Shown: positions 42,457 through 51,000 of the stretch, piece by piece
Layout: each line of letters starts with the position of its first letter
Position numbering within the stretch: position 1 is the stretch's first letter
DNA from: Orrella dioscoreae
GTDB taxonomy: Bacteria; Pseudomonadota; Gammaproteobacteria; Burkholderiales; Burkholderiaceae_B
Reading direction: 5' to 3'
Length of the DNA stretch: 64,000 bases
Assembly: GCF_900089455.2 (NCBI RefSeq)
Contig: NZ_LT907988.1
Span: forward strand, 3,596,001 to 3,660,000
The notes under the pieces: generated by a model
What the model was told of the DNA's origin: nothing
What the model saw: the letters and a program-made list of their open reading frames with translations, nothing else
The model's database searches: none
Translations under genes and position numbers: made by a program

Positions 42457-42807
42457 TCACAGGGCCTTGATGGTTCCCTTCGGCAGCACCGCGGAAACCG
42501 AGGGCTTCTGCACGATCACTTCGACCGGGCGATCGGCCAGGTCAGCCACTTCCACGGTGACGTAGTTGTCGCTGACCTTAGAGACCTTGCCCAGGATGCC
42601 ACCGGCGGTGACGACTTCGTCACCCTTGGCCAGCTCGGACAGCAGCTGGCGATGGGCCTTCTGGCGCTTCATCTGCGGACGGATCATCAGGAAATAGAGG
42701 ATCACGAACATCAGGACGATGGGCAGCATGCCCATCAGCGCGCCTGCGGGTTCGCTGCTGGCGGCGGCCTGCGCGAGGACGAGGCCGAGGTTGTCGGTTG
42801 CGAGCAT
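42457..42807 (-). CDS. yajC: Preprotein translocase subunit YajC
   Basis: 116 residues from ATG 42807 with AGGAG eight bases upstream. One N-terminal membrane segment (LPIVLMFVILYFLMIRPQMKRQK) is followed by the YajC domain (KGDEVVTAGGILGKVSKV, ADLADRPVEVIVQK). It heads yajC-secD-secF and is divergent from miaB with about 210 bp between starts. Confidence 0.96.
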   Translation of the reverse strand: MLATDNLGLVLAQAAASSEPAGALMGMLPIVLMFVILYFLMIRPQMKRQKAHRQLLSELAKGDEVVTAGGILGKVSKVSDNYVTVEVADLADRPVEVIVQKPSVSAVLPKGTIKAL

Positions 42808-43015
42808 CGGATTTCTCCTGATTGGAATTTTGGGTAATCGGCGATTGTAGCGGGGTTGCAAGACTTGTTCCGGCAAGCAACCGCGGAGGGGGCGCGGCCC
42901 CGTTTTCACCCCGGCGCCCCCGGGCGCCGCGCCGGGCAGGCCAGGGGCGCTAAAATCCCGCTTTTCCCTCTTATTCAGCGGCCCGCGGTGTCCCCCCCGT
43001 CACGGTCGCCCATCC

Positions 43016-44446
43016 ATGCAAGAAACCACACTCAAGCGCGCCGGCGTCCCCGACGCCGCCCCCGCCGCGCCGTCCGCGCCCGGCGCCTCCCCCCGCAAGC
43101 TGTACATCCGCACCTTCGGCTGCCAGATGAACGAGTACGACTCGGACAAGATGGCCGACGTGCTGCGGGACGACCAGGGCCTCGAGCTGACCGACACGCC
43201 GGAAGACGCCGACGTCATCCTCTTCAACACCTGTTCGGTGCGCGAGAAGGCGCAGGACAAGGTCTTCTCGGACCTGGGCCGCGTCCAGCACCTCAAACGC
43301 CTGAAACCTGAGTTGGTCATCGGCGTGGGCGGCTGCGTGGCCAGCCAGGAAGGCGAGGCCATCGTCAAGCGCGCGCCCTATGTGGACGTGGTGTTCGGCC
43401 CGCAGACCCTGCATCGCCTGCCCGAGCTGATCCGCCGCCGCCGCGAGGACGGCCGCTCGCAGGTCGACATCAGCTTCCCCGAGATCGAGAAATTCGACGC
43501 AATGCCCCCGCCACGAGTCGATGGCGCCACGGCATTCGTCTCCATCATGGAAGGCTGTAGTAAATATTGCAGCTTCTGCGTCGTGCCTTACACGCGCGGC
43601 GCGGAAGTCTCGCGCCCCTTCGACGACGTGCTGGTGGAAGTGGCCGACCTGGCCGACCAGGGCGTGAAGGAGGTGACGCTGCTGGGCCAGAACGTCAACG
43701 CCTATCGCGGCAGCATGGGCGAAGGCCAGGAAATGGCCGACTTCGCCCTGCTGCTGGAATACGTGCACGAGATCCCCGGCATCGAACGCATCCGCTACAC
43801 CACTTCGCACCCCAAGGAAATGACCCCCCGTCTCATCGAGGCTCACGGCAAGCTGCCCAAGCTCGTGCCCTTCCTGCACCTGCCCGTGCAGGCAGGCAGC
43901 GACCGCGTGCTGGCCGCCATGAAACGCGGCTATACCGTGCTGGAGTTCAAGTCCATCGTGCGCCGCCTGCGCGAAGCCCGCCCCGGCCTGACGCTGTCCT
44001 CGGACTTCATCGTGGGCTTCCCCGGCGAAACCGAAGAGGATTTCGAGAAGACCCTGAAGCTGATCGCCGACGTCGGTTTCGACACGGCCTTCTCCTTCGT
44101 CTATTCGCGCCGTCCCGGCACGCCGGCAGCCGACCTGCACGACGACACCCCGCAGGCGCTCAAGCTGCAGCGCCTGCAACGCCTGCAAGCCCTGCTGAAC
44201 GAGCAGGCCGCCGCCATCAGCGAAGCCATGGTGGGCACCCGCCAGCGCGTGCTGGTGGAAGGTCCGTCGCGCCGCGACCCCGCCGAGCTGATGGCCCGGA
44301 CCGAAAACAACCGCACCGTGAATTTCGCCGCCCCCGCCCGCCTGATCGGGCAGATGGTGGAGGTGGAAATCATCGAAGCCCGCTCCAACACGCTGCGCGC
44401 GCGCGTCGCCGACGTGGAGCTGGCCAAGGAGACCCCGACCGCATGA
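43016..44446 (+). CDS. miaB: tRNA-2-methylthio-N6-dimethylallyladenosine synthase
   Basis: Radical-SAM methylthiotransferase acting on A37 of tRNA, 476 residues. N-terminal MTTase domain with cluster cysteines ([35 protein letters not shown]), radical-SAM core with [17 protein letters not shown] (CxxxCxxC), and a C-terminal TRAM domain ([11 protein letters not shown] to VEVEIIEA). About 20 extra Ala/Pro residues precede the domain. Its stop overlaps the phoH start by four bases. Confidence 0.97.
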   Translation: MQETTLKRAGVPDAAPAAPSAPGASPRKLYIRTFGCQMNEYDSDKMADVLRDDQGLELTDTPEDADVILFNTCSVREKAQDKVFSDLGRVQHLKRLKPELVIGVGGCVASQEGEAIVKRAPYVDVVFGPQTLHRLPELIRRRREDGRSQVDISFPEIEKFDAMPPPRVDGATAFVSIMEGCSKYCSFCVVPYTRGAEVSRPFDDVLVEVADLADQGVKEVTLLGQNVNAYRGSMGEGQEMADFALLLEYVHEIPGIERIRYTTSHPKEMTPRLIEAHGKLPKLVPFLHLPVQAGSDRVLAAMKRGYTVLEFKSIVRRLREARPGLTLSSDFIVGFPGETEEDFEKTLKLIADVGFDTAFSFVYSRRPGTPAADLHDDTPQALKLQRLQRLQALLNEQAAAISEAMVGTRQRVLVEGPSRRDPAELMARTENNRTVNFAAPARLIGQMVEVEIIEARSNTLRARVADVELAKETPTA

Positions 44447-45498
44447 GCCACGACGACAAGACCCCCGACGACACCCCGGCCAAGGGCCGCACCCGCCGCG
44501 CCCTGCCCGTCATCGTCAACATCGACGCCGACAATACCCACCTGGCCAACCTTTGCGGCCCGCTGGATGAAAACCTGAAGCAGCTGGCCGACGGCCTGAG
44601 CATCACGCTGGCCCGCCGCGGCACCCGATTCTCGCTGGAAGGCGAGCACGCCGCGGTCGCCGCCGGCGCACTGCGCCGCTTCGCCGACCAGGCCGTGCAC
44701 AAGCCGCTCACCATCGACGATGTGCAACTGGGCCTGGTGGAACTGGGCCTGGGCCGCGGCGGTCCCGCCGACGCAGCGCCCGAGGCCTTCGACCCGGCCG
44801 AGCTGCCGCCGCTGGACGACGAAAGCGGCGGCATCGCGCTGCGCACGCGCCGCAGCGACCTGCGCCCGCGCACACCGCGCCAGCGCGACTACCTGAACAA
44901 CATCCTCAAGCACGACATCACCTTTGGCGTGGGCCCGGCCGGCACCGGCAAGACCTGGCTGGCGGTGGCCTGCGCCATCGACGCGCTGGAGCGCGACAAC
45001 GTGCAGCGCCTGATCCTGACGCGCCCGGCCGTCGAAGCCGGCGAGCGCCTGGGTTTCCTGCCCGGCGACCTGGCGCAGAAGGTCGACCCGTACCTGCGCC
45101 CGCTGTACGACGCGCTGTACGACCTGATGGGCTTCGAGAAGGTGCAGCGCCTGTTCGAGAAGCAGACCATCGAGATCGCGCCGCTGGCCTATATGCGCGG
45201 CCGCACGCTGAACCACGCCTTCGTGATCCTGGACGAGGCGCAGAACACGACGCCCGAGCAGATGAAGATGTTCCTGACCCGCATCGGCTTCGGCAGCAAG
45301 GCGGTGATCACGGGCGACCCTTCGCAGGTGGACTTGCCGCGCGGCACGCAAAGCGGGCTGGCGCACGCGGTGGAGGTGCTGTCCCACGTGAAGGGCATCG
45401 CCACCACCCGCTTCACGAGCCGCGACGTGGTGCGCCACCCGCTGGTGGCGCGCATCGTCGATGCCTATGACCAGGCGGCTGCCTACGATGCGTCCTGA
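44443..45498 (+). CDS. ybeZ: PhoH-like ATPase (YbeZ)
   Basis: 351 residues from ATG 44443. Walker A is [15 protein letters not shown] and Walker B is [35 protein letters not shown] is a PhoH signature. YbeZ works with the endonuclease YbeY in RNA processing and ribosome quality control. An acidic linker (residues about 105-130) separates an N-terminal KH-like part from the ATPase. It overlaps miaB by four bases and ybeY by eleven. Confidence 0.96.
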   Translation: MSHDDKTPDDTPAKGRTRRALPVIVNIDADNTHLANLCGPLDENLKQLADGLSITLARRGTRFSLEGEHAAVAAGALRRFADQAVHKPLTIDDVQLGLVELGLGRGGPADAAPEAFDPAELPPLDDESGGIALRTRRSDLRPRTPRQRDYLNNILKHDITFGVGPAGTGKTWLAVACAIDALERDNVQRLILTRPAVEAGERLGFLPGDLAQKVDPYLRPLYDALYDLMGFEKVQRLFEKQTIEIAPLAYMRGRTLNHAFVILDEAQNTTPEQMKMFLTRIGFGSKAVITGDPSQVDLPRGTQSGLAHAVEVLSHVKGIATTRFTSRDVVRHPLVARIVDAYDQAAAYDAS

Positions 45499-45982
45499 CA
45501 CCGGGGCCGACGCGCCGATGCTGTCGCTGTCCGTGCAGTATGGCGTGGCCGAGCCCCGCCTGCCTCGCTGGCGCCTGCGCCGCTGGGTGGCGCGCGGCCT
45601 GGCGGGCGCGGCAGCCGACATGGCGGAACCACCGGCCGCGGCGCAATTGAGCCTGCGCCTGGTGGGCCTGGCCGAAGGCCGCCGCCTGAACCGCGAATTC
45701 CGCGAACGCGATTACGCCACGAACGTGCTGACCTTCGAATACGGCGCGGACCCTGGCGGCACGGTGCATGGCGACATCGTGCTGTGCGTGCCGGTGCTGG
45801 TGAAGGAAGCGCGCGAGCAGAAGAAGGCGCTGCTGGATCATGCCGCGCATCTGGTCGTGCATGGGACGCTGCATGCGTTGGGGTATGACCATCTGAATGC
45901 ACGGGATGCGCGGCGGATGGAGTCGCTGGAGACTGCCGTGTTGGATGGGATGGGGATTGCTGATCCTTATCTGGTGGATTAG
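45488..45982 (+). CDS. ybeY: Endoribonuclease YbeY
   Basis: 164 residues from ATG 45488; an earlier ATG at 45461 and a later one at 45518 are also possible. The zinc site HGTLHALGYDH (three His) is intact, and ATNVLTFEYG and HGDIVLCVPV are family motifs. Needed for 16S rRNA 3'-end maturation. In related genomes corC and lnt usually follow directly; here they start 5 kb further on, after an inverted-repeat element and a catabolic cluster. Confidence 0.94.
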   Translation: MRPDTGADAPMLSLSVQYGVAEPRLPRWRLRRWVARGLAGAAADMAEPPAAAQLSLRLVGLAEGRRLNREFRERDYATNVLTFEYGADPGGTVHGDIVLCVPVLVKEAREQKKALLDHAAHLVVHGTLHALGYDHLNARDARRMESLETAVLDGMGIADPYLVD

Positions 45983-46081
45983 ATCTTTATTGGCAAGGAG
46001 TTTGCTAGGTTGACGGTTTTTTGCACCGCTAGGTTGACGGCCGCCGAGTGTGGTCGTGCCGTCGGGCGCCTGCCGCGTGGT

Positions 46082-46100
46082 GGGGCGCCCACAGCGCCCC
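46082..46100 (+). other. Hairpin 1, left arm (CCACA loop)
   Basis: GGGGCGC-CCACA-GCGCCCC, a perfect 7-bp stem with five-base loop. The same hairpin occurs in the right arm. Confidence 0.8.
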
Positions 46101-46239
46101 GCCCCCCGCAGAAGGCGCCCGCCGTCCCGCCCACCCTCGACGTCCTGCAATGTTGTGTTCTGGACCTTGGGCAGCCACCTTGGTCCTGCTCGCATTCTTG
46201 CCTGCCGCTCGCTGCCTGCCCGAAGATCTTGGCTTGCCG

Positions 46240-46274
46240 CTGACCGGAGGGCGCCCACAGCGCCCACCGGTCAG
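46240..46274 (+). other. Hairpin 2, left arm (CCACA loop)
   Basis: CTGACCGG-A-GGGCGC pairs with GCGCCC-A-CCGGTCAG around CCACA: 14 pairs with one A-A mismatch. The counterpart at 46610-46644 has CCAAT/ATTGG where this one has CCGGA/ACCGG, so the stem is kept although the sequence changed on both sides. Confidence 0.85.
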
Positions 46275-46609
46275 CATTCGGAAAAACAATAGGGCAGCTT
46301 TTGGGAGAGTGGGGGCGAGAGGTGGAGGGGGGAGGCAGCGCGCTTCGGGCTACGGGCGCCGCTTGGCCGTGTTGCCTGCTTGGGGAGGCTGCTCCACCAC
46401 CGACACGGAGCGGCCGAAGCCGCCAGGCTCGTCAGTAAGTCTCGACGCCTCTGCGCGCGCAAGACACCCGTCATTCAGTCACGCGGACGGAACAACGCCT
46501 CCAAGCAGACAACGCAGCCTGACGGGGGCCCCCGCCCGAAGCGCGATGCCCCCCACCTCCACTCCCCTTCCCCCTCTCTCACTAGCTGCCCCTTTTGCTT
46601 TCCCGAATG

Positions 46610-46644
46610 CTGACCAATGGGCGCTGTGGGCGCCCATTGGTCAG
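46610..46644 (-). other. Hairpin 2, right arm (CCACA loop)
   Basis: Read on the minus strand, CTGACCAATGGGCGC pairs perfectly with GCGCCCATTGGTCAG (15 bp) around CCACA. Paired differences from the left-arm hairpin indicate selection on structure or a shared copying history. Confidence 0.85.
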
Positions 46645-46783
46645 CGGCAAGCCAAGATCTTCGGACAGGCAGCGAGCAGACGGCAAGAATGCGAGCAGGA
46701 CTCGGGTGCCCGACTCCGGTACACACCACTCCACCGCAGGACGTCGAGGGTGGGCGGGACGGCGGGCGCCTTCTGCGGGGGGC

Positions 46784-46802
46784 GGGGCGCTGTGGGCGCC
46801 CC
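46784..46802 (-). other. Hairpin 1, right arm (CCACA loop)
   Basis: Read on the minus strand it is identical to hairpin 1 of the left arm: GGGGCGC-CCACA-GCGCCCC. Confidence 0.8.
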
Positions 46803-46854
46803 ACCACGCGGTAGGCGGCCGACGGCACGACCACACTCGGCGGCCGTCAACGAA

Positions 46855-46900
46855 GCGGTGCAAAAACCGTCAACCCAGCAGTGCAAAAACCGTCAACCCA
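46855..46900. repeat. Two direct 23-bp repeats at the right end of the element
   Basis: Two adjacent 23-bp units starting GCGGTGCAAAAACCG (46855) and GCAGTGCAAAAACCG (46878) differ at one base; each ends TCAACCCA. The left end has a related pair around 46005-46040 in inverted orientation (AGGTTGACGG twice). Confidence 0.85.
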
Positions 46901-46938
46901 GCGGTCTACAGCACCACACGAAACCCCTCCCAGCCCCT

Positions 46939-47622
46939 TCACCGCCCCCGCAGATTGAACGACTTCTTGCTCCCCAGATGCGCCCGGATCGCCCTTTCTG
47001 CGCCATCCGCATCTCGCAGCAACAACGCCGCCACGAACTGCTTATGGTCTGCCACCCCGGCTGCCCACTCATCCGGGTCCAGGTTCGATTTGTAGCGCAG
47101 TGCCTGCACCTGCAGGTTCAGGCGGTCGTAGACCGCTGACAGCGCCGGGTTGTGGGCTGCGCGGTTGATCGCCACGTGCGTGCCCATGCTGGCGGCGAAA
47201 TAGGCGCGGATGTCGCCGGCTTCGTAGCCCGCGATCATTTGCGCGTTCAGCGCCGAGATGTGCGCCAGCTCGCCATCGCTGGCGCGTTGCGCCGCCTGGC
47301 GCACGGCCAGGCCTTCCAGCACGCTCAGCACGTCGAAGATGTTCTCGATGTCGGCGGGCGACAGCTCGATCACCATGGCGCCGCGCTTGGGCTGGATGGA
47401 CAGCAGGCCGTCCGAGGCCAGCATGCGGTAGGCCTCGCGCAGCGGCGTGCGGGACACGCCCAGCTGTTCACAGAGGTCGCGCTCGTTCAGCCACATGCCC
47501 GGCTTGAGCGTGCCGTCGGTGATCAGCTGGCGCAGGCGGTCGGCAATCACCGCAGGCAGCGTAGGGTGGTTGATGGCAAAGGGCGACGGGGTCGCCGCAA
47601 CATCGGATGCAGGGTAAACCAT
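46939..47622 (-). CDS. GntR-family regulator (FCD domain)
   Basis: 227 residues. N-terminal winged HTH (ITDGTLKPGMWLNERDLCEQLGVSRTPLREA, ending GLLSIQPKRGAMV) and C-terminal all-helical FCD ligand domain with likely metal-binding His residues (MGTHVAINRAAHN, VADHKQFV). It is divergent from a Bug receptor-crotonase-CoA transferase cluster and a perfect palindrome lies between them, so it most likely represses that cluster until an organic acid or its CoA ester binds. Confidence 0.93.
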   Translation of the reverse strand: MVYPASDVAATPSPFAINHPTLPAVIADRLRQLITDGTLKPGMWLNERDLCEQLGVSRTPLREAYRMLASDGLLSIQPKRGAMVIELSPADIENIFDVLSVLEGLAVRQAAQRASDGELAHISALNAQMIAGYEAGDIRAYFAASMGTHVAINRAAHNPALSAVYDRLNLQVQALRYKSNLDPDEWAAGVADHKQFVAALLLRDADGAERAIRAHLGSKKSFNLRGR

Positions 47623-47658
47623 AGGTGAACTCGACTGGGATCAGGACTACTTTATATC

Positions 47659-47670
47659 TTGGTATACCAA
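47659..47670. promoter_or_regulatory. Palindromic operator of the GntR regulator
   Basis: TTGGTATACCAA is a perfect 12-bp palindrome of the FadR/FCD operator style, in the 127-bp divergent gap. A further half-site ATACCAAAC lies at about 47682. Confidence 0.75.
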
Positions 47671-47749
47671 ACACCAAGAAAATACCAAACAGACCAGCCC
47701 GCATCTTAGAACAGACGACGAGGCTGGCAACCCCAAAGGAGACAGGTGT

Positions 47750-48730
47750 ATGAAGAATCGGACGCTTTTCGCACTGGCCACGGCCGTCGCCGCAACCGTC
47801 GCCATGCCCGCTTACTCGCAGCAGAATTTCCCCAGCAAACCCATCCGTCTTGTCGTGGGCTTCGTCCCCGGCGGCGGCACGGACGTGTCGGCCCGCATCG
47901 TGGCCCAGAAGCTGTCCGACGTGCTGGGCCAGCAGATCGTGGTCGAGAACAAGCCCGGCGCCTCGGGCCTGATCGCCGCCGACCAGGTGTCCAAGGCCGA
48001 CGCCGACGGCCACACCCTGCTGCTGGCCAACATGCAATCCACGGTGTCCGCGCCCTATGTGCTGCCCACGTCCTATGACCCGATCAAGGACTTCACCGCG
48101 GTGCGCTACATCGGCACCGTGCCGAACGTGCTGGTCATCAATCCCGACAAGCACAAGTTCAAGACGGTGAAGGAACTGCTGGACGCCGCGCGCGCCAAGC
48201 CGGGCGCGCTGACCTATGCCTCGTCCGGCATGGGCAGCCCGCAGCACCTGAGCGCCGCGCGCTTCTCGCAGATCGAGAAGATCGAAATGGAACACGTGCC
48301 CTATAAGGGCAGCGGCCAGGCCATCGCCGACCTGCTGGGCGGCCAGGTGGACATGAACTTCGACACCCTGCCCGGCGTGATCGGCCAGGTGCAGGCCGGC
48401 AAGCTGCGGCCGCTGGCGGTGACCAGCCCGCAGCGCAGCAAGCGGCTGCCCGACGTGCCCACCCTGTCCGAAGCCGGCGTGGAAGGCCTGGACGTGACGC
48501 AGTGGTACGCGGTGCTGGCGCCGCGCAACCTGCCCGCCCCGGTGCTCGCCAAGCTGGACGAGGCGCTGGCCAAGACCCTGCAGGATCCCGACGTGCGCGC
48601 CAAGCTCGCCGAGCAAGGCATGGACGTGGGCGGTGGCCCCGAAACGCCCGCCGACTTCCAGGCCTACCTGGACAAGGAATGGACCAAGTACGGCAAGCTG
48701 ACCGCCAGCCTGGGCCTGAAGAAACCCTGA
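47750..48730 (+). CDS. Bug-family tripartite tricarboxylate receptor (periplasmic binding protein)
   Basis: 326 residues with signal peptide (ALATAVAATVAMPAYS) and the TctC/Bug fold: YPSKPI-like FPSKPIRLVVGFVPGGGTDV, GQQIVVENKPGASG, HVPYKGSGQAIADLLGGQVD and LPDVPTLSEAG. Binds a carboxylate ligand in the periplasm. No TctA/TctB permease is adjacent, as is common for Bug proteins in Bordetella and Achromobacter. First gene of the GntR-controlled cluster. Confidence 0.95.
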   Translation: MKNRTLFALATAVAATVAMPAYSQQNFPSKPIRLVVGFVPGGGTDVSARIVAQKLSDVLGQQIVVENKPGASGLIAADQVSKADADGHTLLLANMQSTVSAPYVLPTSYDPIKDFTAVRYIGTVPNVLVINPDKHKFKTVKELLDAARAKPGALTYASSGMGSPQHLSAARFSQIEKIEMEHVPYKGSGQAIADLLGGQVDMNFDTLPGVIGQVQAGKLRPLAVTSPQRSKRLPDVPTLSEAGVEGLDVTQWYAVLAPRNLPAPVLAKLDEALAKTLQDPDVRAKLAEQGMDVGGGPETPADFQAYLDKEWTKYGKLTASLGLKKP

Positions 48731-48753
48731 CGCAACACCAGAAGGAGCAAAGC

Positions 48754-49554
48754 ATGAGCACTGCCGACACCGTGGTGACGGGCAGCATCGACGTCACCCG
48801 CGAGGACGCGATCGTGACGGTGACGCTGAGCCGTCCCGAGAAACTGAATGCGCTGACCGTCGACTTGTGGCGGGACCTGGGCGATGCCTTCCTGGCATTG
48901 TCCGAGGACGACTCGGTGCGCTGCGTGATCCTGCGCGGCGCGGGCGAGAAGTCCTTTTCGCCGGGCAACGACATCGGCGAATTCACGACCTCGCGCGCCA
49001 ACAAGAAGCAGGCGCTGGTGTACGGGCAGACCATGCGCCGCACCATCGAAGCCATCTCCGATTGCCGCCATCCCGTGGTCGCCCAGATCCACGGCATCTG
49101 CGTGGGCGGCGGCATGGAGCTCGCCAGCCTGGCCGATATCCGCATCTGCGGCGAAAGCTCGCGCTTCGGCGTGCCCATCCGCAACCTCGGCCTGGTGATG
49201 TCCTATTCGGAGCTCGGCCCGCTGGTGCGCCTGGTGGGACCTGCCGTGGCGGCGTCGGTGTTGATGGAGGGCACGATCTTCGGCGCCGACGAGGCGCTGC
49301 GCCTGGGCGTGGTCACCCGCGTGGTGCCCGATGCCCAGGTGCAGGCCGAGGCCCAGGCCACGGCGCGCCGCGTCGCCGAGGGCGCGCCGCTGGTGGCGCG
49401 CTGGCACAAGAAATTCATCCGCAACCTGGCGCAAGGCAAGACGCTGACGGCGGAGGACCGGGACGAAGGCTTCGATTGCTTCGACACCGCGGACTTCCGC
49501 GAGGGCTACCAGGCATTCCTGGAGAAGCGCCAACCGCGTTTCTCTGGGCGCTGA
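48754..49554 (+). CDS. Crotonase-family protein (enoyl-CoA hydratase/isomerase fold)
   Basis: 266 residues from ATG 48754 with AAGGAG six bases upstream. The crotonase fold is clear: VTVTLSRPEKLNALT, GEKSFSPGNDIGEF (oxyanion region), HPVVAQIHGICVGGGMELA and SSRFGVPIRNLGL. Aligned by eye with rat mitochondrial hydratase, both catalytic glutamates are replaced (Glu144 by Ile in FGVPIRNLG, Glu164 by Ser in AVAASVLMEG). A simple hydratase reaction is therefore unlikely; hydrolase, isomerase or decarboxylase chemistry is possible. It lies between the Bug receptor and a CoA transferase. Confidence 0.88.
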   Translation: MSTADTVVTGSIDVTREDAIVTVTLSRPEKLNALTVDLWRDLGDAFLALSEDDSVRCVILRGAGEKSFSPGNDIGEFTTSRANKKQALVYGQTMRRTIEAISDCRHPVVAQIHGICVGGGMELASLADIRICGESSRFGVPIRNLGLVMSYSELGPLVRLVGPAVAASVLMEGTIFGADEALRLGVVTRVVPDAQVQAEAQATARRVAEGAPLVARWHKKFIRNLAQGKTLTAEDRDEGFDCFDTADFREGYQAFLEKRQPRFSGR

Positions 49555-49569
49555 GCAAGGAGTACAGAC

Positions 49570-50805
49570 ATGACGACCCCCAACAACCCTCCCGGCGCGC
49601 TGGCCGGCCTGCGCGTCATCGAGCTGGCGCAGATCATGGCAGGCCCCACCTGCGGCATGATGCTGGCCGACCTGGGCGCCGACGTGATCAAGGTGGAAAA
49701 GCTGGACGGCGGCGACGACGCGCGCCAGTACCGCGACCCGATCATCAACGGCGTGTCCGCGCCCTTCCTGATGCTGAACCGGAACAAGCGCGCCATTGCG
49801 CTGGACCTGAAGCATCCGGAGGGCAAGGCGGTCGTCATGCGCATGATCCGGGAGTCCGACGTGGTCACCGAGAACTTCCGCAAGGGCACCATGGAGAAGC
49901 TGGGCCTGGGCTACGAGACCCTGCGCGAGGAGAATCCCGGCCTCATCTATTGCGCGATGTCGGGCTATGGCACCACCGGCCCCTATGCCGACAAGGGCGG
50001 CTTCGACCTGATCGCCCAGGGCTTCTCGGGCCTCATGAGCATCACCGGCGTGCCCGGCGGCCCGCCGCTGCGCACCGGCAACTCGGTGGCCGACATCAAT
50101 GCCGGCCTGCTCGCGGCCTTCGGCATCCTGGCCGCCTACCAGCACAAGCTGCGCACCGGCGAAGGCCAGCGCGTGGAAACCTCGTTGCTGGAAGCCAGCC
50201 TGCAGCAGCTGTATTGGCATGCCGCCATCTATTTCGGCACGGGCGAATCGCCCGGCCCCTCGGGCGCCGCCCACGTGCTGACCGCGCCCTACCAGGCCTT
50301 CCCCACCGCCACCCAATGGATCATCATCGGCGGCGCCAACGAGAAGAATTGGACGCGCATCGCCCAGGTGCTGGGCAAGCCCGAGTGGATCGACGATCCG
50401 CGCTATGTGCGCAACAGCAACCGCATGCAGAACCGCGACAGCCTGACCGAGGCCATGACGGCCATCCTGAAGACCCGCCCCGCGCAGGACTGGCTGGACG
50501 CCTTCGACGAGGCAGGCGTGCCCGCCGGCCCGGTCCACTCGGTGGGCGAGGCACTGTCGCATCCGCAGACGCTGGCGCGCGGCATGGTGGTGGAGCAGGA
50601 ACACCCCGTGGCCGGCCCGGTGCGCACGGTGGGCATGCCGGTGAAATTCTCGGCCACGCCGGCGCGGTACCACCGCGCGGCGCCCCGGCTGGGCGAGGAC
50701 ACCACCGCCATCCTGGGCGAGTTCGGCTACGACGAGACGAAGATCGCGGCACTGATGGAAGCCGGTGTCGTGCGTGCCGTCGAACAGACGCCCCAACCGG
50801 CCTGA
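49570..50805 (+). CDS. CaiB/BaiF (class III) CoA transferase
   Basis: 411 residues, 15 bp after the crotonase gene. Seen: LRVIELAQIMAGPTCGMMLADLGADVIKVE, NRNKRAIALDLK, FRKGTMEKLGLGYE, and GYGTTGPYADKGGFDL. It moves CoA between carboxylic acids, probably activating the acid imported with the Bug protein. At the position of the nucleophilic Asp169 of formyl-CoA transferase the sequence reads VETSLLEASL, with Glu in place of Asp. Followed by a hairpin terminator. Confidence 0.93.
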   Translation: MTTPNNPPGALAGLRVIELAQIMAGPTCGMMLADLGADVIKVEKLDGGDDARQYRDPIINGVSAPFLMLNRNKRAIALDLKHPEGKAVVMRMIRESDVVTENFRKGTMEKLGLGYETLREENPGLIYCAMSGYGTTGPYADKGGFDLIAQGFSGLMSITGVPGGPPLRTGNSVADINAGLLAAFGILAAYQHKLRTGEGQRVETSLLEASLQQLYWHAAIYFGTGESPGPSGAAHVLTAPYQAFPTATQWIIIGGANEKNWTRIAQVLGKPEWIDDPRYVRNSNRMQNRDSLTEAMTAILKTRPAQDWLDAFDEAGVPAGPVHSVGEALSHPQTLARGMVVEQEHPVAGPVRTVGMPVKFSATPARYHRAAPRLGEDTTAILGEFGYDETKIAALMEAGVVRAVEQTPQPA

Positions 50806-50863
50806 CCCATCCGTAAAAAGGAAAGACGGGCCGGAAACCAGGGACACCCTGGATCCGCCCGCC

Positions 50864-50907
50864 AGGCGCCACGCGGCGGGCTCTGCCCTGGCGTGGCGCC
50901 TCATTTT
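50864..50907 (+). terminator. Terminator of the Bug-crotonase-CoA transferase cluster
   Basis: AGGCGCCACG and CGTGGCGCCT pair across an 18-base loop and are followed by CATTTTCC. It closes the islet before the corC promoter region. Confidence 0.75.
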
Positions 50908-51000
50908 CCGGGGGTTTTCCCGCAAGCCCGGCGGTGTGTTCACAAAAGCGCCTTGCAGTATCGGTTATGCTGGCCCGACCTTCACTACGTCCCCTGGACA

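Larger units (their letters stand above)
46004..46905. repeat. Long imperfect inverted-repeat element (arms about 400 bp)
   Basis: The 950 bp after ybeY hold no credible gene. The left arm (46004 to about 46410) and the reverse complement of the right arm (46905 back to about 46480) align over most of their length and are nearly identical from GGTTGACGG to GACGTCCTGC. Shared modules from outside inward: TGCAAAAACCGTCAACC-type units, a hairpin with CCACA loop, a variable stretch, GCAAGCCAAGATCTTCGG, a second CCACA hairpin, a polypurine tract (GGGCAGCT then G/A-rich), GCGCGCTTCGGGC and CTGCTTGG. Open frames exist in several phases but are mirrored in both arms, Arg/Pro-rich and lack family similarity. 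No transposase. Nature unknown. Confidence 0.85.

Noticed and set aside
46855-46900. Two 23-bp direct repeats considered as a CRISPR array
   Set aside because: Only two adjacent units with no spacers and no cas genes; they are part of the inverted-repeat element.
46004-46905. Insertion sequence with transposase
   Set aside because: The long inverted arms suggest mobility, but no transposase-like frame or catalytic motif is present, and no target duplication was recognised.
46048-47139. A 363-codon frame and several shorter ones inside the inverted-repeat element
   Set aside because: Mirrored versions occur in both arms, the proteins are Arg/Pro/Ala-rich, and the longest runs into the antisense of the GntR gene. 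No sign of coding selection.
48664-50943. A 759-codon minus-strand frame opposite the crotonase and CoA transferase genes
   Set aside because: It spans two real genes and their spacer in antisense and shows no recognisable domain.
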